33,136 nucleotides of DNA from an uncultured Desulfobulbaceae bacterium (GTDB taxonomy: Bacteria; Desulfobacterota; Desulfobulbia; Desulfobulbales; Desulfocapsaceae), in contig CAMZKN010000024.1 of NCBI GenBank assembly GCA_947311315.1, positions 1 to 33,136 on the forward strand. Reading direction: 5' to 3'. The notes below the pieces were generated by a model. The model saw nothing but the letters and a program-made list of their open reading frames with translations, searched no databases and was not told the origin of the DNA. Below, one piece after another: positions 15,726-24,226 of this stretch; positions within the stretch are counted from its first letter, which is position 1; each line of letters begins with the position of its first letter. The translations under genes and the position numbers were made by a program.

Positions 15726-18392
15726 ATGAGCAAAAAAGAAGAGCTGTTGAGTAAAGGATACGAGTTTTCTGGTGTGGAACAAAAATGGCTCGATCACTGG
15801 CGGGAAAAAGGCTGTTTTTCGGCGCAGATGGTTCCAGGAAAACCAGCTTTTTCCATAGTTATTCCCCCTCCTAATGTTACCGGCGTTCTTCATGTCGGGC
15901 ACGCCTTGAACAACACCCTGCAGGATATTTTAACGCGGTATCATCGGATGTGTGGAGATAATACGCTCTGGGTTCCCGGCACAGATCATGCGGGGATTGC
16001 AACACAGAATGTAGTTGAGCGACAGCTCGCAACAGAAGGGAAAACCCGGGATGATCTTGGTCGGGATGCTTTTGTAGAACGTGTATGGGAGTGGCGTGGA
16101 GAAAAAGGTGGCACCATCACTAATCAGTTAAAAAAAATGGGTGCATCTTGTGACTGGGATCGTGAGCGTTTCACCATGGATGAAGGGTTGTCCACGGCTG
16201 TACGTGAGGTTTTTGTCCGCCTCTTCAAAGAGGGGCTCATCTACAAAGGTGATTACATTGTAAACTGGTGTCCCCGTTGTCATACTGCACTGGCAGATGA
16301 TGAGGTGGAACATGAGGATACCAAAGGAAAACTCTACCATATCCGTTACCCGTACGCCGATGGTTCAGGCCATGTCGTTGTCGCCACAACCAGGCCGGAA
16401 ACCATGCTTGGAGATACTGGAGTTGCGGTACATCCTGAGGATGAACGGTATCAGCACTTAGGTGATATTGGTATCAAACTTCCACTAACCGATCGGATTA
16501 TTCCAGTTGTATTTGACAACCATGTCGACAGGGAGTTCGGTACCGGAGCTTTAAAAGTCACCCCATCCCACGACCGGGATGACTATGAGATTGGTCTGCG
16601 TCATAACCTTGATCGCCTGAAGGTCATGGACGATAAAGGGTGTATGAATAAGGCTGCGGGTGACTACTGCGGCCTTGATCGGTTTGAATGCAGAAAGAAA
16701 ATCGTTGAGGATCTTGAACGCCTTGGGTTTATGGAAAAAATCGAGGAATATGATCACGCCGTTGGTCATTGTTATCGCTGCAAAACAGTGAGCGAACCGA
16801 CAACCTCTGTGCAGTGGTTTGTTTCGGTGAAACCACTCGCTGAAAAAGCCGTTGCCGCGGTGCGGGATGAACGGATCAAAATCTATCCGAAAACCTGGTA
16901 TAATACCTTTTACAACTGGATGGATAATATCCGGGACTGGTGTATTTCAAGGCAGATATGGTGGGGCCATCGTATACCTGCGTGGACCTGTGAAGAGTGT
17001 GGTGAGCTGATTGTTGAATCGTTTGACCCGACCGAGTGTACCAAATGTGGATCTGCAGACATTATCCGTGAAACCGATGTGCTGGACACCTGGTTTTCTT
17101 CAGCGCTCTGGCCTTTTTCAACCATGGGCTGGCCTGAAAAAACAGAGGAACTGGCAACGTTTTATCCCACCTCTGTTTTGATTACAAGTTTTGATATTCT
17201 CTTTTTCTGGGTTGCCAGGATGATGATGATGGGTCTTCATTTTATGGATGAAGTACCCTTTAAGGATGTGTATCTGCATGCGCTGGTACGGGATAAACAT
17301 GGCAAGAAAATGTCAAAATCCACCGGCAATGTGATCGATCCTCTTGTGGTCATGGAAGAGTACGGCACAGATGCAATGCGCTTTACGTTGACGGCATTTG
17401 CGGCCCAGGGACGGGAAATAAAACTCGATGAAGAGCGGATCGAAGGATATCGCCATTTTATCAACAAATTATGGAATGCGGCCCGTTTTGCCCTGATGCA
17501 TATTGCAGATTGTGATGAGTCGGTGCGGGATGTCGTGGCCGAGCCTGATAAATTGCCGCTTGTTCATCGCTGGATTCTCAGTCGAACCGCAAGTGCAATA
17601 AAGGATGTGCGGCTGGCTCTGGATGAATATCGGTTTAATGATGTCGCTTCCGTGAACTATCAATTTATCTGGTATGAATTTTGTGCCTGGTATCTGGAAT
17701 GGATAAAGGCGGATCTGTTCAGTGAAGATCCCTTGGCCAAGAAGCAGGCCCAGGGTGTGCTTCTTGTTGTGCTGGAGACGATACTAAAACTTATCCACCC
17801 CATAACACCGTTTGTGACCGAAGAGATCTGGTCAGTTCTTCCGGGCCAGCGTGATACATTGACCACAAGTAGCTATCCTGTGTTGCAGGAGGCGTGGAAG
17901 GATGATAATGCAGTGGGCCAGATGGAGTTGCTCATGGGCATTATTACCGGTATAAGAAATATTCGTTCCGAGGCGGATGTGCATCCATCATCCAGGATTG
18001 AGGCGTTTGTTATCTGTGCTGATCGACAGCGGGCAGAATTTATTAGTCAAAACAGTCTGGCGATTTCTGATATGACCCGGTTGAGTGGCCTTGAAGTTGT
18101 TCCGCAGGCGGAAAAACCCGATGACGCCGGAACATATATCTACAACGATATTGAGATCTTTGTGCCACTTAAAGGCCTTGTCGATATCGATAGTGAGTTG
18201 GAAAAACTGGGACGGGAACGAAAAAAAGTAGAAGCTAAACTCAAGCAGGTGAACGGCAAATTGTCAAACAGCAAATTTTTGAATAATGCTCCTGAAAAGA
18301 TCATAGCGGGAGAAGAGGAGAAAAAGAAACTTCTCGACAGTAAGATGGCGAAAATTCTGGAAGCAGAAGAACGATTGAAAAATCTGGGATAG
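15726..18392 (+). CDS. valS: Valyl-tRNA synthetase
   Basis: An 888-residue class I aminoacyl-tRNA synthetase from ATG 15726 (TTG 15720 would add two residues). The ATP site is PPNVTGVLHVGHALNN (HIGH-type HVGH near residue 56-59) with KKMSKSTGNVIDP (KMSKS near 528-532). The editing CP1 domain includes VVATTRPETMLGDTGVAVHP and the second half GTGALKVTPSHDRDDYEIG. A zinc-ribbon insertion has WTCEECGEL and CTKCGSADI. The C-terminus carries the ValS arm, a coiled coil (DSELEKLGRERKKVEAKLKQ onward to LEAEERLKNLG). Length is normal. It is followed by nadC after 8 bases, indicating a shared transcript. Confidence 0.98.
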   Translation: MSKKEELLSKGYEFSGVEQKWLDHWREKGCFSAQMVPGKPAFSIVIPPPNVTGVLHVGHALNNTLQDILTRYHRMCGDNTLWVPGTDHAGIATQNVVERQLATEGKTRDDLGRDAFVERVWEWRGEKGGTITNQLKKMGASCDWDRERFTMDEGLSTAVREVFVRLFKEGLIYKGDYIVNWCPRCHTALADDEVEHEDTKGKLYHIRYPYADGSGHVVVATTRPETMLGDTGVAVHPEDERYQHLGDIGIKLPLTDRIIPVVFDNHVDREFGTGALKVTPSHDRDDYEIGLRHNLDRLKVMDDKGCMNKAAGDYCGLDRFECRKKIVEDLERLGFMEKIEEYDHAVGHCYRCKTVSEPTTSVQWFVSVKPLAEKAVAAVRDERIKIYPKTWYNTFYNWMDNIRDWCISRQIWWGHRIPAWTCEECGELIVESFDPTECTKCGSADIIRETDVLDTWFSSALWPFSTMGWPEKTEELATFYPTSVLITSFDILFFWVARMMMMGLHFMDEVPFKDVYLHALVRDKHGKKMSKSTGNVIDPLVVMEEYGTDAMRFTLTAFAAQGREIKLDEERIEGYRHFINKLWNAARFALMHIADCDESVRDVVAEPDKLPLVHRWILSRTASAIKDVRLALDEYRFNDVASVNYQFIWYEFCAWYLEWIKADLFSEDPLAKKQAQGVLLVVLETILKLIHPITPFVTEEIWSVLPGQRDTLTTSSYPVLQEAWKDDNAVGQMELLMGIITGIRNIRSEADVHPSSRIEAFVICADRQRAEFISQNSLAISDMTRLSGLEVVPQAEKPDDAGTYIYNDIEIFVPLKGLVDIDSELEKLGRERKKVEAKLKQVNGKLSNSKFLNNAPEKIIAGEEEKKKLLDSKMAKILEAEERLKNLG

Positions 18393-18400
18393 GAATTGAT

Positions 18401-19237
18401 ATGGATAAAAATCTTCTGCATAGCATGATTAGTGGTTTCCTGAGCGAAGATGTGGGACGGGGTGATCTTACCAGCGAATCGATTTTTCGAAAGCAGGAGA
18501 CAGGAAAAGCCAGATTGATCGCCCGAGATGGATTTGTTGCTGCCGGGGTCGGGAGCGTGGCTGCGGAGGTTTTTAAGGTTCAAAACAGTGCAGTCGTTAC
18601 TGAAGACCCTGTGGAGGACGGAACCCGTGTTGATCCGGGTTCGTTATTACTTACGGTCAGTGGGCCGGTTGTTGACCTGCTTAAGGCCGAGCGGGTGGCA
18701 CTGAACCTTCTGCAACGCCTGTCAGGGATAGCCACTTTGACTGCCAGTTTTGTTGAAAGAGTTCAGGGTTCTCAGGTTCGGATTACAGATACCCGTAAAA
18801 CGACTCCTGGCCTGAGGGTTCTGGAAAAATATGCCGTGCGGGTTGGTGGAGGCAAAAATCACAGATTTAATCTCACCGACGGCGTATTAATTAAAGATAA
18901 TCATATTGCCGCCTGTGGCTCTATTGTGGCTACGGTTGAAAGAGTGCGGGAAAATGTTCCTCATACTATACGTATTGAGGTGGAAACCGATACGCTGGCT
19001 CAGGTGGATGAATGCCTTGGATGTGGTGTGGACATTATTATGCTCGATAATATGAGTCCTGCGATGATGTCTGAAGCTGTTATGAAAATCAACGGCCGCG
19101 CCTTGGTAGAGGCTTCAGGTGGTGTGAATATTGACACAATTGAAGCCATCGCCGGGAGTGGAGTGGATATTATTTCCATTGGTGCTCTTACCCATTCGGC
19201 ACCATCATGTGATATTGGTATGGACTGGGTGTGCTAG
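18401..19237 (+). CDS. nadC: Quinolinate phosphoribosyltransferase (decarboxylating)
   Basis: A 278-residue enzyme that converts quinolinate and PRPP to nicotinate mononucleotide, CO2 and pyrophosphate in NAD synthesis. Family marks are FLSEDVGRGDLTSE at the N-terminus, KAERVALNLLQRLSGIAT, ITDTRKTTPGLRVLEKYAVR, GGGKNHRFNLTDGVLIKDNHI, IEVETDTLAQ, IIMLDNMSP and LVEASGGVNIDTIEAIAGSGVDIISIGALTH. All substrate-binding arginines and lysines in these motifs appear intact. The ribosome site AGGA lies 7 bases before ATG 18401. It is linked to valS with 8 bases between. nadA and nadB are not in the window. Confidence 0.97.
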   Translation: MDKNLLHSMISGFLSEDVGRGDLTSESIFRKQETGKARLIARDGFVAAGVGSVAAEVFKVQNSAVVTEDPVEDGTRVDPGSLLLTVSGPVVDLLKAERVALNLLQRLSGIATLTASFVERVQGSQVRITDTRKTTPGLRVLEKYAVRVGGGKNHRFNLTDGVLIKDNHIAACGSIVATVERVRENVPHTIRIEVETDTLAQVDECLGCGVDIIMLDNMSPAMMSEAVMKINGRALVEASGGVNIDTIEAIAGSGVDIISIGALTHSAPSCDIGMDWVC

Positions 19238-19454
19238 AGTGGTGTGGAAAGTTGATGTTGATACACGGGTTTATGCCTCCTTTTTGACGAATAGTTCTTG
19301 ATTAATTAGGGGAAAGTGTGCAATACTCGTAGTTGTGCAGTAGATGATTACTGCTGGTTTCTAAAATAAACGATTAGTATCACTATTTAGATGGTACTTT
19401 AATATTGGCTAACCTGCCGATTAGCTAACAGTTTTTTTGGAGAGGTAACAATTC
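19238..19454. other. Intergenic gap between nadC and the acidic zinc-ribbon gene
   Basis: A 217-base AT-rich stretch. I see no ORF with a ribosome site, no rho-independent terminator for nadC and no convincing RNA structure. Promoter elements for the next gene may be here but none is close to consensus. Confidence 0.4.
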
Positions 19455-20318
19455 ATGCGTTGTCCAAAATGTGGATATATTTCCTATGATCATCTGGAAG
19501 AATGTCTGAAGTGTAAGAAAAATATAAAAACGACATCTGATGACCTTCAGGGTACTGTCTTTAATGTCGCCCCTCCTCTGTTTTTGAAATTGCAGCCTGA
19601 CAGGCCACAGGATGAGTCTTCGGAAGATATGGATATGTTTGTCGATGATGAACCACTAGACGATTTTGTCGATGAAGATCTTGAGGTTTTAATCGATGGT
19701 GGCGATGATGAAATCGAAATAGAGAGCGATATTGTTTTTGAAGATGAAGATGAAGATGAAGATTCCATGGCAGCCGTGGAAATGGAAGTTGAGGGTGATG
19801 ACGCTGTCTCAGAGAGCTTTGATGAGGATGATGATAGCGAATTTGAACTTGATTTTGGCCAGCTTGAAGATACTTCTGAGCTGGAAATGGCTGAGTTTGA
19901 TGAGTCGGAAGAAACGGCAGCCGTGGATGAGCAACCAGCCGAGGAGGCTCCTGCTCTTGAGATTCCCGATGAGCTGGCAGATCTTTCAGACCTTGCTCCT
20001 CCAGCTGCTGCCAGTGCCAGTGATGACGAAGCTCCAGCGAAAGTAGCGGAGGGAGAAGATATTGACTCCCTTGATTTTGATGCGCTTGATCTTGAGCTTG
20101 GATTAGGTGGGCTTGAAGGAGATTTACTCGGTGCTGCCGGAGAGAAAACAGAGGCGGTTCTCGCTCTTGATGATATAGATTTTTCAGAGGCTCTTGCCGA
20201 TATAGAAGAGGAAAAACCAGCTGCTAAGCCAGCAGCTAAATCCACTGATATGGGAATGGACGAAGAGTTGAATTTTGACCTCGATCTTGGTGGTTTGTCC
20301 ATACATGATGATGTTTAA
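19455..20318 (+). CDS. Zinc-ribbon protein with long acidic low-complexity tail
   Basis: A 287-residue protein. Residues 1-25 are a CxxC...CxxC zinc ribbon (MRCPKCGYISYDHLEECLKC). The rest, from about 45, is almost all D, E, A, L and S, with runs such as EDEDEDED, and probably largely disordered with a strongly negative charge. Short hydrophobic-acidic repeats (for example LDFDALDLELGLGGLEGDLL, LALDDIDFSEALADIEEE and LNFDLDLGGLSIHDDV) recur towards the C-terminus and look like interaction motifs. The ribosome site GGAGAGG precedes ATG 19455. I know zinc-ribbon plus acidic-tail proteins from deltaproteobacteria but no assigned function. The long serine-rich minus-strand frame opposite it is a compositional shadow. 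Confidence 0.85.
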   Translation: MRCPKCGYISYDHLEECLKCKKNIKTTSDDLQGTVFNVAPPLFLKLQPDRPQDESSEDMDMFVDDEPLDDFVDEDLEVLIDGGDDEIEIESDIVFEDEDEDEDSMAAVEMEVEGDDAVSESFDEDDDSEFELDFGQLEDTSELEMAEFDESEETAAVDEQPAEEAPALEIPDELADLSDLAPPAAASASDDEAPAKVAEGEDIDSLDFDALDLELGLGGLEGDLLGAAGEKTEAVLALDDIDFSEALADIEEEKPAAKPAAKSTDMGMDEELNFDLDLGGLSIHDDV

Positions 20319-20350
20319 TGGGTGGGGATAAAATAATTCCAGAAAATCTA

Positions 20351-20379
20351 TTGACAGTACAGGAGAAGTCGGGTAAAAA
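20351..20379 (+). promoter_or_regulatory. Consensus sigma70-type promoter for tRNA-Phe
   Basis: A perfect -35 TTGACA (20351-20356), a 17-base spacer and -10 TAAAAT (20374-20379) lie just upstream of the tRNA, placing transcription start about 12 bases before the mature 5' end. Confidence 0.85.
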
Positions 20380-20397
20380 TCCCACTCCAAACGAGGT

Positions 20398-20473
<76 letters not shown>

Positions 20474-20492
20474 GTTGTTTGGAAGAAACATT

Positions 20493-20530
20493 AAGCACTT
20501 AACCAGTTTTCTGGTTAAGTGCTTTTTTTT
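20493..20530 (+). terminator. Rho-independent terminator after tRNA-Phe
   Basis: A perfect 14-base inverted repeat AAGCACTTAACCAG / CTGGTTAAGTGCTT with a TTTT loop runs straight into a T tract. Because the 5' side also offers an A-rich start on the other strand, it could serve the convergent ATPase gene as well. Confidence 0.95.
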
Positions 20531-20581
20531 TGTTGTCTTTCAAGCCTTTCTTCTTCTCTGATTGAAACCGACAATAGGGAA

Positions 20582-21793
20582 CTAATATAAGAAACCCAGG
20601 AGATACAGCGGGATCTTTTGGTCAGTGCCAATGAGAATATCGTCCAGGAGTAAAAATGATTTGTTACTGCCCCTGATTTGTTTTGTGCTTTTATTTTTCC
20701 CGCCGATCTCGAAAAGAAAATCCTGGCAATTAAGATCTCCAATTTTAGAATAGGCCGGTTTTAAGTTGGAATTTTCCAGACAGGTTAAAGCAAATAATTC
20801 CTGGACAGCACCTTTGTCTATACCTTTTCGGAGTTCATGTTCCATGGCATAAAACAGATTAGTGTTGTTTAAGAATACTTTTTCCGTGTTTCGCATCAGG
20901 GCATGTCCTGTTTTATCAATGAGTAAAAAACGCAGCAGGCCGCTGTCACGCAGCATTTCCATGTATCCTGTTACATCACTGTGATCTTTCTTTAAACTTT
21001 TGGCTACCTTGTTGACATTAACTGTTGAAGGAGGGGATGAATAGATATAGCTTAAGATCTTTTTAAACAGGGGAATGGTACCCGACTTAATTTTGTAGTA
21101 GGAGGGGATATCAATATAAATTCCTTTTTCAATAACTCCTATCAAAGCCTGATAGATATCATCGTGATCATCGTAGCTGTTAAAAAGCGGATAGTAGCCG
21201 ACTTTCAAATATTCATTGAACCAGCCAATCAGCTTTGGTGTTGATGCCAGATCAGTGGCAATATTCATCCCGTTTCCGATAATCTCATCTAATGAAAAGG
21301 TGGAAAATTTCTGTTCAGTTTTTATTTCCAGAAATTCGCGAAAGGAAAATCCCGGCATATGTTTCAGAATAGCTCGACGAGACAAATCATATTTTTCTTT
21401 GATGAGGTCAATACTTGAACTTCCGGAAAAAATAATTCTCAGACTTTTGTATTTGTCAAAAATATTTTTTAATTCCTGACCCCAGTTTGGATATTTGTGG
21501 ATTTCGTCAATGCATAAGAGTCGGCCATCATAACGGTCAATAAATTCTCTTGCCACTTCCATCAATCTGTTCTCGCTGAAATAGAGATCGTCAGCGCTGA
21601 CGTAAAGGGCTTGAGGATCGTTAAAATAGTTGTCTCTAAGATAGTTTAAAATATACGTTGTCTTACCAATTCCTCGCGGGCCAACGATCCCGATTATCCG
21701 GTGGCCACTTTCCAGCGATTGGTATATATCTCTTTGGTAAACTTCTCCCAGATCGATTAACAATCTTCGATAATCTTCGATCAAAATGTCCAT
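20582..21793 (-). CDS. AAA ATPase, DUF4143-type
   Basis: A 403-residue ATPase. Walker A GPRGIGKTT (about 38-46), Walker B LLCIDEIHK (about 92-100), sensor-like LRIIFSGSSS (about 118-127). A middle domain begins SRRAILKHMPGFSFREFLEI, typical of the ATP-binding family with C-terminal DUF4143, and a winged-helix-like segment (NVNKVAKSLKKDHSDVTGYM) precedes a C-terminal nuclease-like fold with FLFEIGGKNKSTKQ. These proteins are common, patchily distributed accessory genes of uncertain role, often with truncated or variable C-termini. Ribosome site AAGGAT is 6 bases before ATG 21793. A palindrome overlaps the putative promoter. It stands alone between tRNA-Phe (convergent) and hipBA (divergent). 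Confidence 0.88.
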   Translation of the reverse strand: MDILIEDYRRLLIDLGEVYQRDIYQSLESGHRIIGIVGPRGIGKTTYILNYLRDNYFNDPQALYVSADDLYFSENRLMEVAREFIDRYDGRLLCIDEIHKYPNWGQELKNIFDKYKSLRIIFSGSSSIDLIKEKYDLSRRAILKHMPGFSFREFLEIKTEQKFSTFSLDEIIGNGMNIATDLASTPKLIGWFNEYLKVGYYPLFNSYDDHDDIYQALIGVIEKGIYIDIPSYYKIKSGTIPLFKKILSYIYSSPPSTVNVNKVAKSLKKDHSDVTGYMEMLRDSGLLRFLLIDKTGHALMRNTEKVFLNNTNLFYAMEHELRKGIDKGAVQELFALTCLENSNLKPAYSKIGDLNCQDFLFEIGGKNKSTKQIRGSNKSFLLLDDILIGTDQKIPLYLLGFLY

Positions 21794-21829
21794 GGTTAGA
21801 TCCTTGATTTGGAATTGGGTATAACCATA

Positions 21830-21872
21830 TTATATCGTATTAAAGTTTGGATACAACCAAAATACGATATAA
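21830..21872 (-). promoter_or_regulatory. Promoter of the ATPase gene embedded in a 12-bp inverted repeat
   Basis: TTATATCGTATT (21830-21841) and AATACGATATAA (21861-21872) are exact reverse complements 19 bases apart; a second pair TTTGG/CCAAA lies between them. On the minus strand one arm contains TATAAT, and TTGTAT sits 16 bases upstream of it, so the repeat covers a plausible promoter. This is the layout of an operator for autoregulation, possibly by the ATPase's winged-helix segment. The binding protein is inferred. Confidence 0.6.
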
Positions 21873-22006
21873 GGTGGCAGAAAAAGGAGAGGCCGGCAGC
21901 TTTTCATTACGACTAAAGTTGCGCTTATGTGACAGAACTTATAGATATTAGCATAAACTGTTAAATATTATTTACTTTTAGTGCTAAATGATGGTACTTG
22001 TTAACT

Positions 22007-22321
22007 ATGATTAACGTTAATAGAGATGTTGAATCTTTGCTGAAGCAGCTTGGAGATCGATTAAAGTGCGCTCGTTTGGCTCGCAATGAAAGCCAGAACG
22101 TATTTTCTGCCCGCATTGGTTTAACCAGACAATCCTATAGCAAAATGGAAAAAGGTGTGGCCTCTATACCAATTGGATATTGGCTTGCCGCCAGTGATAT
22201 CCTTGATCGTCTTCAAACATGGCAGGAGGTGCTGGTTGAGAGGGAAGATTTGTTTGAACAATTTGAGCAGCAAAGGCTGAAAAGAAAAAGAGCAAGTCGG
22301 ACGAGAGGCAGAGGGAAATGA
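22007..22321 (+). CDS. hipB: HipB-like HTH antitoxin
   Basis: A 104-residue DNA-binding protein from ATG 22007 (a TTG at 21998 adds three residues). The Xre-type helix-turn-helix is LGDRLKCARLARNESQNVFS followed by ARIGLTRQSYSKMEKGVASI. A helical middle (IPIGYWLAASDILDRL) leads to a basic tail (RLKRKRASRTRGRGK), a likely toxin-contacting or nucleic-acid segment. Its TGA overlaps the hipA ATG (ATGA), the usual arrangement for a HipBA operon in which antitoxin neutralises the kinase and represses the operon. No strong ribosome site is seen before the start. Confidence 0.9.
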   Translation: MINVNRDVESLLKQLGDRLKCARLARNESQNVFSARIGLTRQSYSKMEKGVASIPIGYWLAASDILDRLQTWQEVLVEREDLFEQFEQQRLKRKRASRTRGRGK

Positions 22322-23541
22322 TTAAGCTGAACGTTTGGCTGACTCTGTCTCAGGGGCAAAGCCTCTATGTCGGAGACCTCGTTGTTGCGGATCCTGATGT
22401 GCAAGGGCGGTTGCCTGGACAATTCAGGTATTCTCCTGACTATCTTGAGCACCCTGAAGCATTTGCACTGGATCCTATTCATCTCCCTCTTTCTTTGGAG
22501 ATATTTAATGCCAAGAGGCCACATGCAGGCGTTCATGGTGTCTTCGAAGACAGCCTGCCAGATGATTGGGGCCGTAGGATATTGGCGAGACGCTACCGTT
22601 TAGACCGTGAAAGCCAGCGAGTTCCCCGGTTGTTGGCTTTACTCGGGGGGCGGGGGATGGGAGCTCTTGGGTACGGTATAGACCATGAGACTCCTGAAAT
22701 TAAGGAAGTTGTCGATGGTCGCCATCTGGTAGAATTACAAAGATTAGCACGAAAATTTGAAGAAAACACAATTTCTGAAGATGAAGAAATGGCACTTCTG
22801 TTTCAAGCTGGTAGTTCACCAGGTGGCGCTCGCCCCAAGGCTCTTATTAGAGATCAGGGGCATTCGTATCTCGCTAAGTTTGCCAGTATTCGGGATCAGT
22901 TTGATGTTGTTGCTCTTGAAGCAGCCACTATGGAATTGGCACGGCAGGCTGGGGTAGATGCGGCCCCGTGTAAACTTGTATCTTGTGGAAGGAAAAAGGT
23001 TCTGCTGGTTGAACGTTTTGACATAAATAAAACAACCACAGGACGTAACCATTTGATAAGCATGCAGACTCTGTTGAAGGCCGAGGGCTACTATAACGCA
23101 AGCTACCGTGATATTGCAGATGTTATCCGACGAGTTTCAGATACTCCAGGGCAGGATCTCATAAAGTTGTTCAATCAGCTTCTTTTTAATGTGATGGTTG
23201 GTAATACTGACGATCACCTGAAAAACTTCTGTATGCTTTTTGACGGAGGCGGTTGGAGATTAAGTCCGGCCTTTGATCTGGTGCCAAATGTCGGATTGAA
23301 TCGTGAGCATGTGTTGCGTATCGGATATTATAATGAGGTGGTAGGTAGAAATGCTCTTGTTCAAGAAGCGAAATATTTTGGTATAAAACAGCAATCAAAA
23401 GCAGAAAAGATTGTCGACGCAATGCTAGCAAAAACGTCGAATTGGGAAAAAGTTTTTAGGGCGTTTGACGTACCCGCTAGAGATCTAGAAATCATAGGTA
23501 AGGATATTGAGGGGCGAATGGCAAAAATAACGGTTGGGTAA
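22318..23541 (+). CDS. hipA: HipA-like serine/threonine kinase toxin
   Basis: A 407-residue HipA-family kinase. E. coli HipA phosphorylates glutamyl-tRNA synthetase and induces persistence; the target here may differ. The N-terminal subdomain has GVFEDSLPDDWGRRIL (about 74-89). The phosphate-binding loop is GSSPGGARPKALI (165-177), the ATP lysine segment SYLAKFAS (183-190), the catalytic loop GNTDDHLKNF (295-304) with its HxxN, and the metal-binding SPAFDLVPN (316-324). All are intact, so it should be active. The length is close to the 440-residue E. coli form. It is coupled to hipB by a 4-base overlap. Confidence 0.93.
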   Translation: MIKLNVWLTLSQGQSLYVGDLVVADPDVQGRLPGQFRYSPDYLEHPEAFALDPIHLPLSLEIFNAKRPHAGVHGVFEDSLPDDWGRRILARRYRLDRESQRVPRLLALLGGRGMGALGYGIDHETPEIKEVVDGRHLVELQRLARKFEENTISEDEEMALLFQAGSSPGGARPKALIRDQGHSYLAKFASIRDQFDVVALEAATMELARQAGVDAAPCKLVSCGRKKVLLVERFDINKTTTGRNHLISMQTLLKAEGYYNASYRDIADVIRRVSDTPGQDLIKLFNQLLFNVMVGNTDDHLKNFCMLFDGGGWRLSPAFDLVPNVGLNREHVLRIGYYNEVVGRNALVQEAKYFGIKQQSKAEKIVDAMLAKTSNWEKVFRAFDVPARDLEIIGKDIEGRMAKITVG

Positions 23542-23547
23542 CGTAGA

Positions 23548-24189
23548 TTGAAACAGATAAAAATAGACTTTCTGGAACATAACTTTGATCTGTAATGGGA
23601 CAAAGAAAAAACCAGGGTTACAGAAAAAAATGGCAATCTTATCATTGGCGGACTCGTTGGTGGAGGATGTGGACTTGTTGAACTTATCTTCATAATCGTT
23701 CTCATATCTCAAATAGTCAATCCAACACCAAAAAGCCAAATTACCGCCATGGTTGTAACTTTAATTATTTTTTTGCTGCCCACATTATGGGGAATCAGCC
23801 AATTTTTTAAAAGAAGAGTTGTTTTCATTGACGGCGACACATTCAGTTTTGAATTTGTTTCTTTTTTTGGAACAAAACAAAAACACATTCCACTCCTGGA
23901 GTATCAACAGATCAACTGGGGGTAAACAGGTGGTGCCAGTATTTATGATGGTAGTGCTACGACTTACTCCACAACTTCCTACTATTTTTTGAATCTCAGA
24001 CACAAAAAATCCAAATACGATGTTGATTTATATAACAATATCCAAAATGATATATCCACGAACCGTCGCCAGGAATATGCAAAACTTTTAGGGCTACCTG
24101 TTGTTGATGTATCCCTTGAAACACGTTATAAACAGGCTGAATCACGCAAAAGATTGGAAGATTTTGTGAAAAGTAGAAACACATCTTAA
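23548..24189 (+). pseudogene. Membrane-protein pseudogene with two in-frame stops
   Basis: A 213-codon frame broken twice by TAA, at 23593-23595 (codon 16) and 23923-23925 (codon 126), but otherwise continuous. It reads from a TTG through two hydrophobic segments (IIGGLVGGGCGLVELIFIIV and AMVVTLIIFLLPTLWGI), then RRVVFIDGDTFSFEFVSFFG, and finally a soluble tail ending SRKRLEDFVKSRNTS. Both lesions could be CAA (Gln) to TAA changes. The layout, two membrane helices plus a PH-like beta segment, recalls small bacterial inner-membrane proteins of unknown function. It begins 6 bases after hipA and may once have shared its transcript. A 66-codon downstream open part (23989-24189) is probably not expressed alone. 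Confidence 0.7.
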
Positions 24190-24226
24190 TTGCATGACAG
24201 GCTCGGAGAAAACGCATTCTTGTGAA

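Noticed and set aside
19547..20302. 251-residue serine-rich minus-strand ORF
   Set aside because: It is the antisense of the acidic tail (GAA/GAT codons read as serine-rich text), has no ribosome site and no domain; a compositional shadow.
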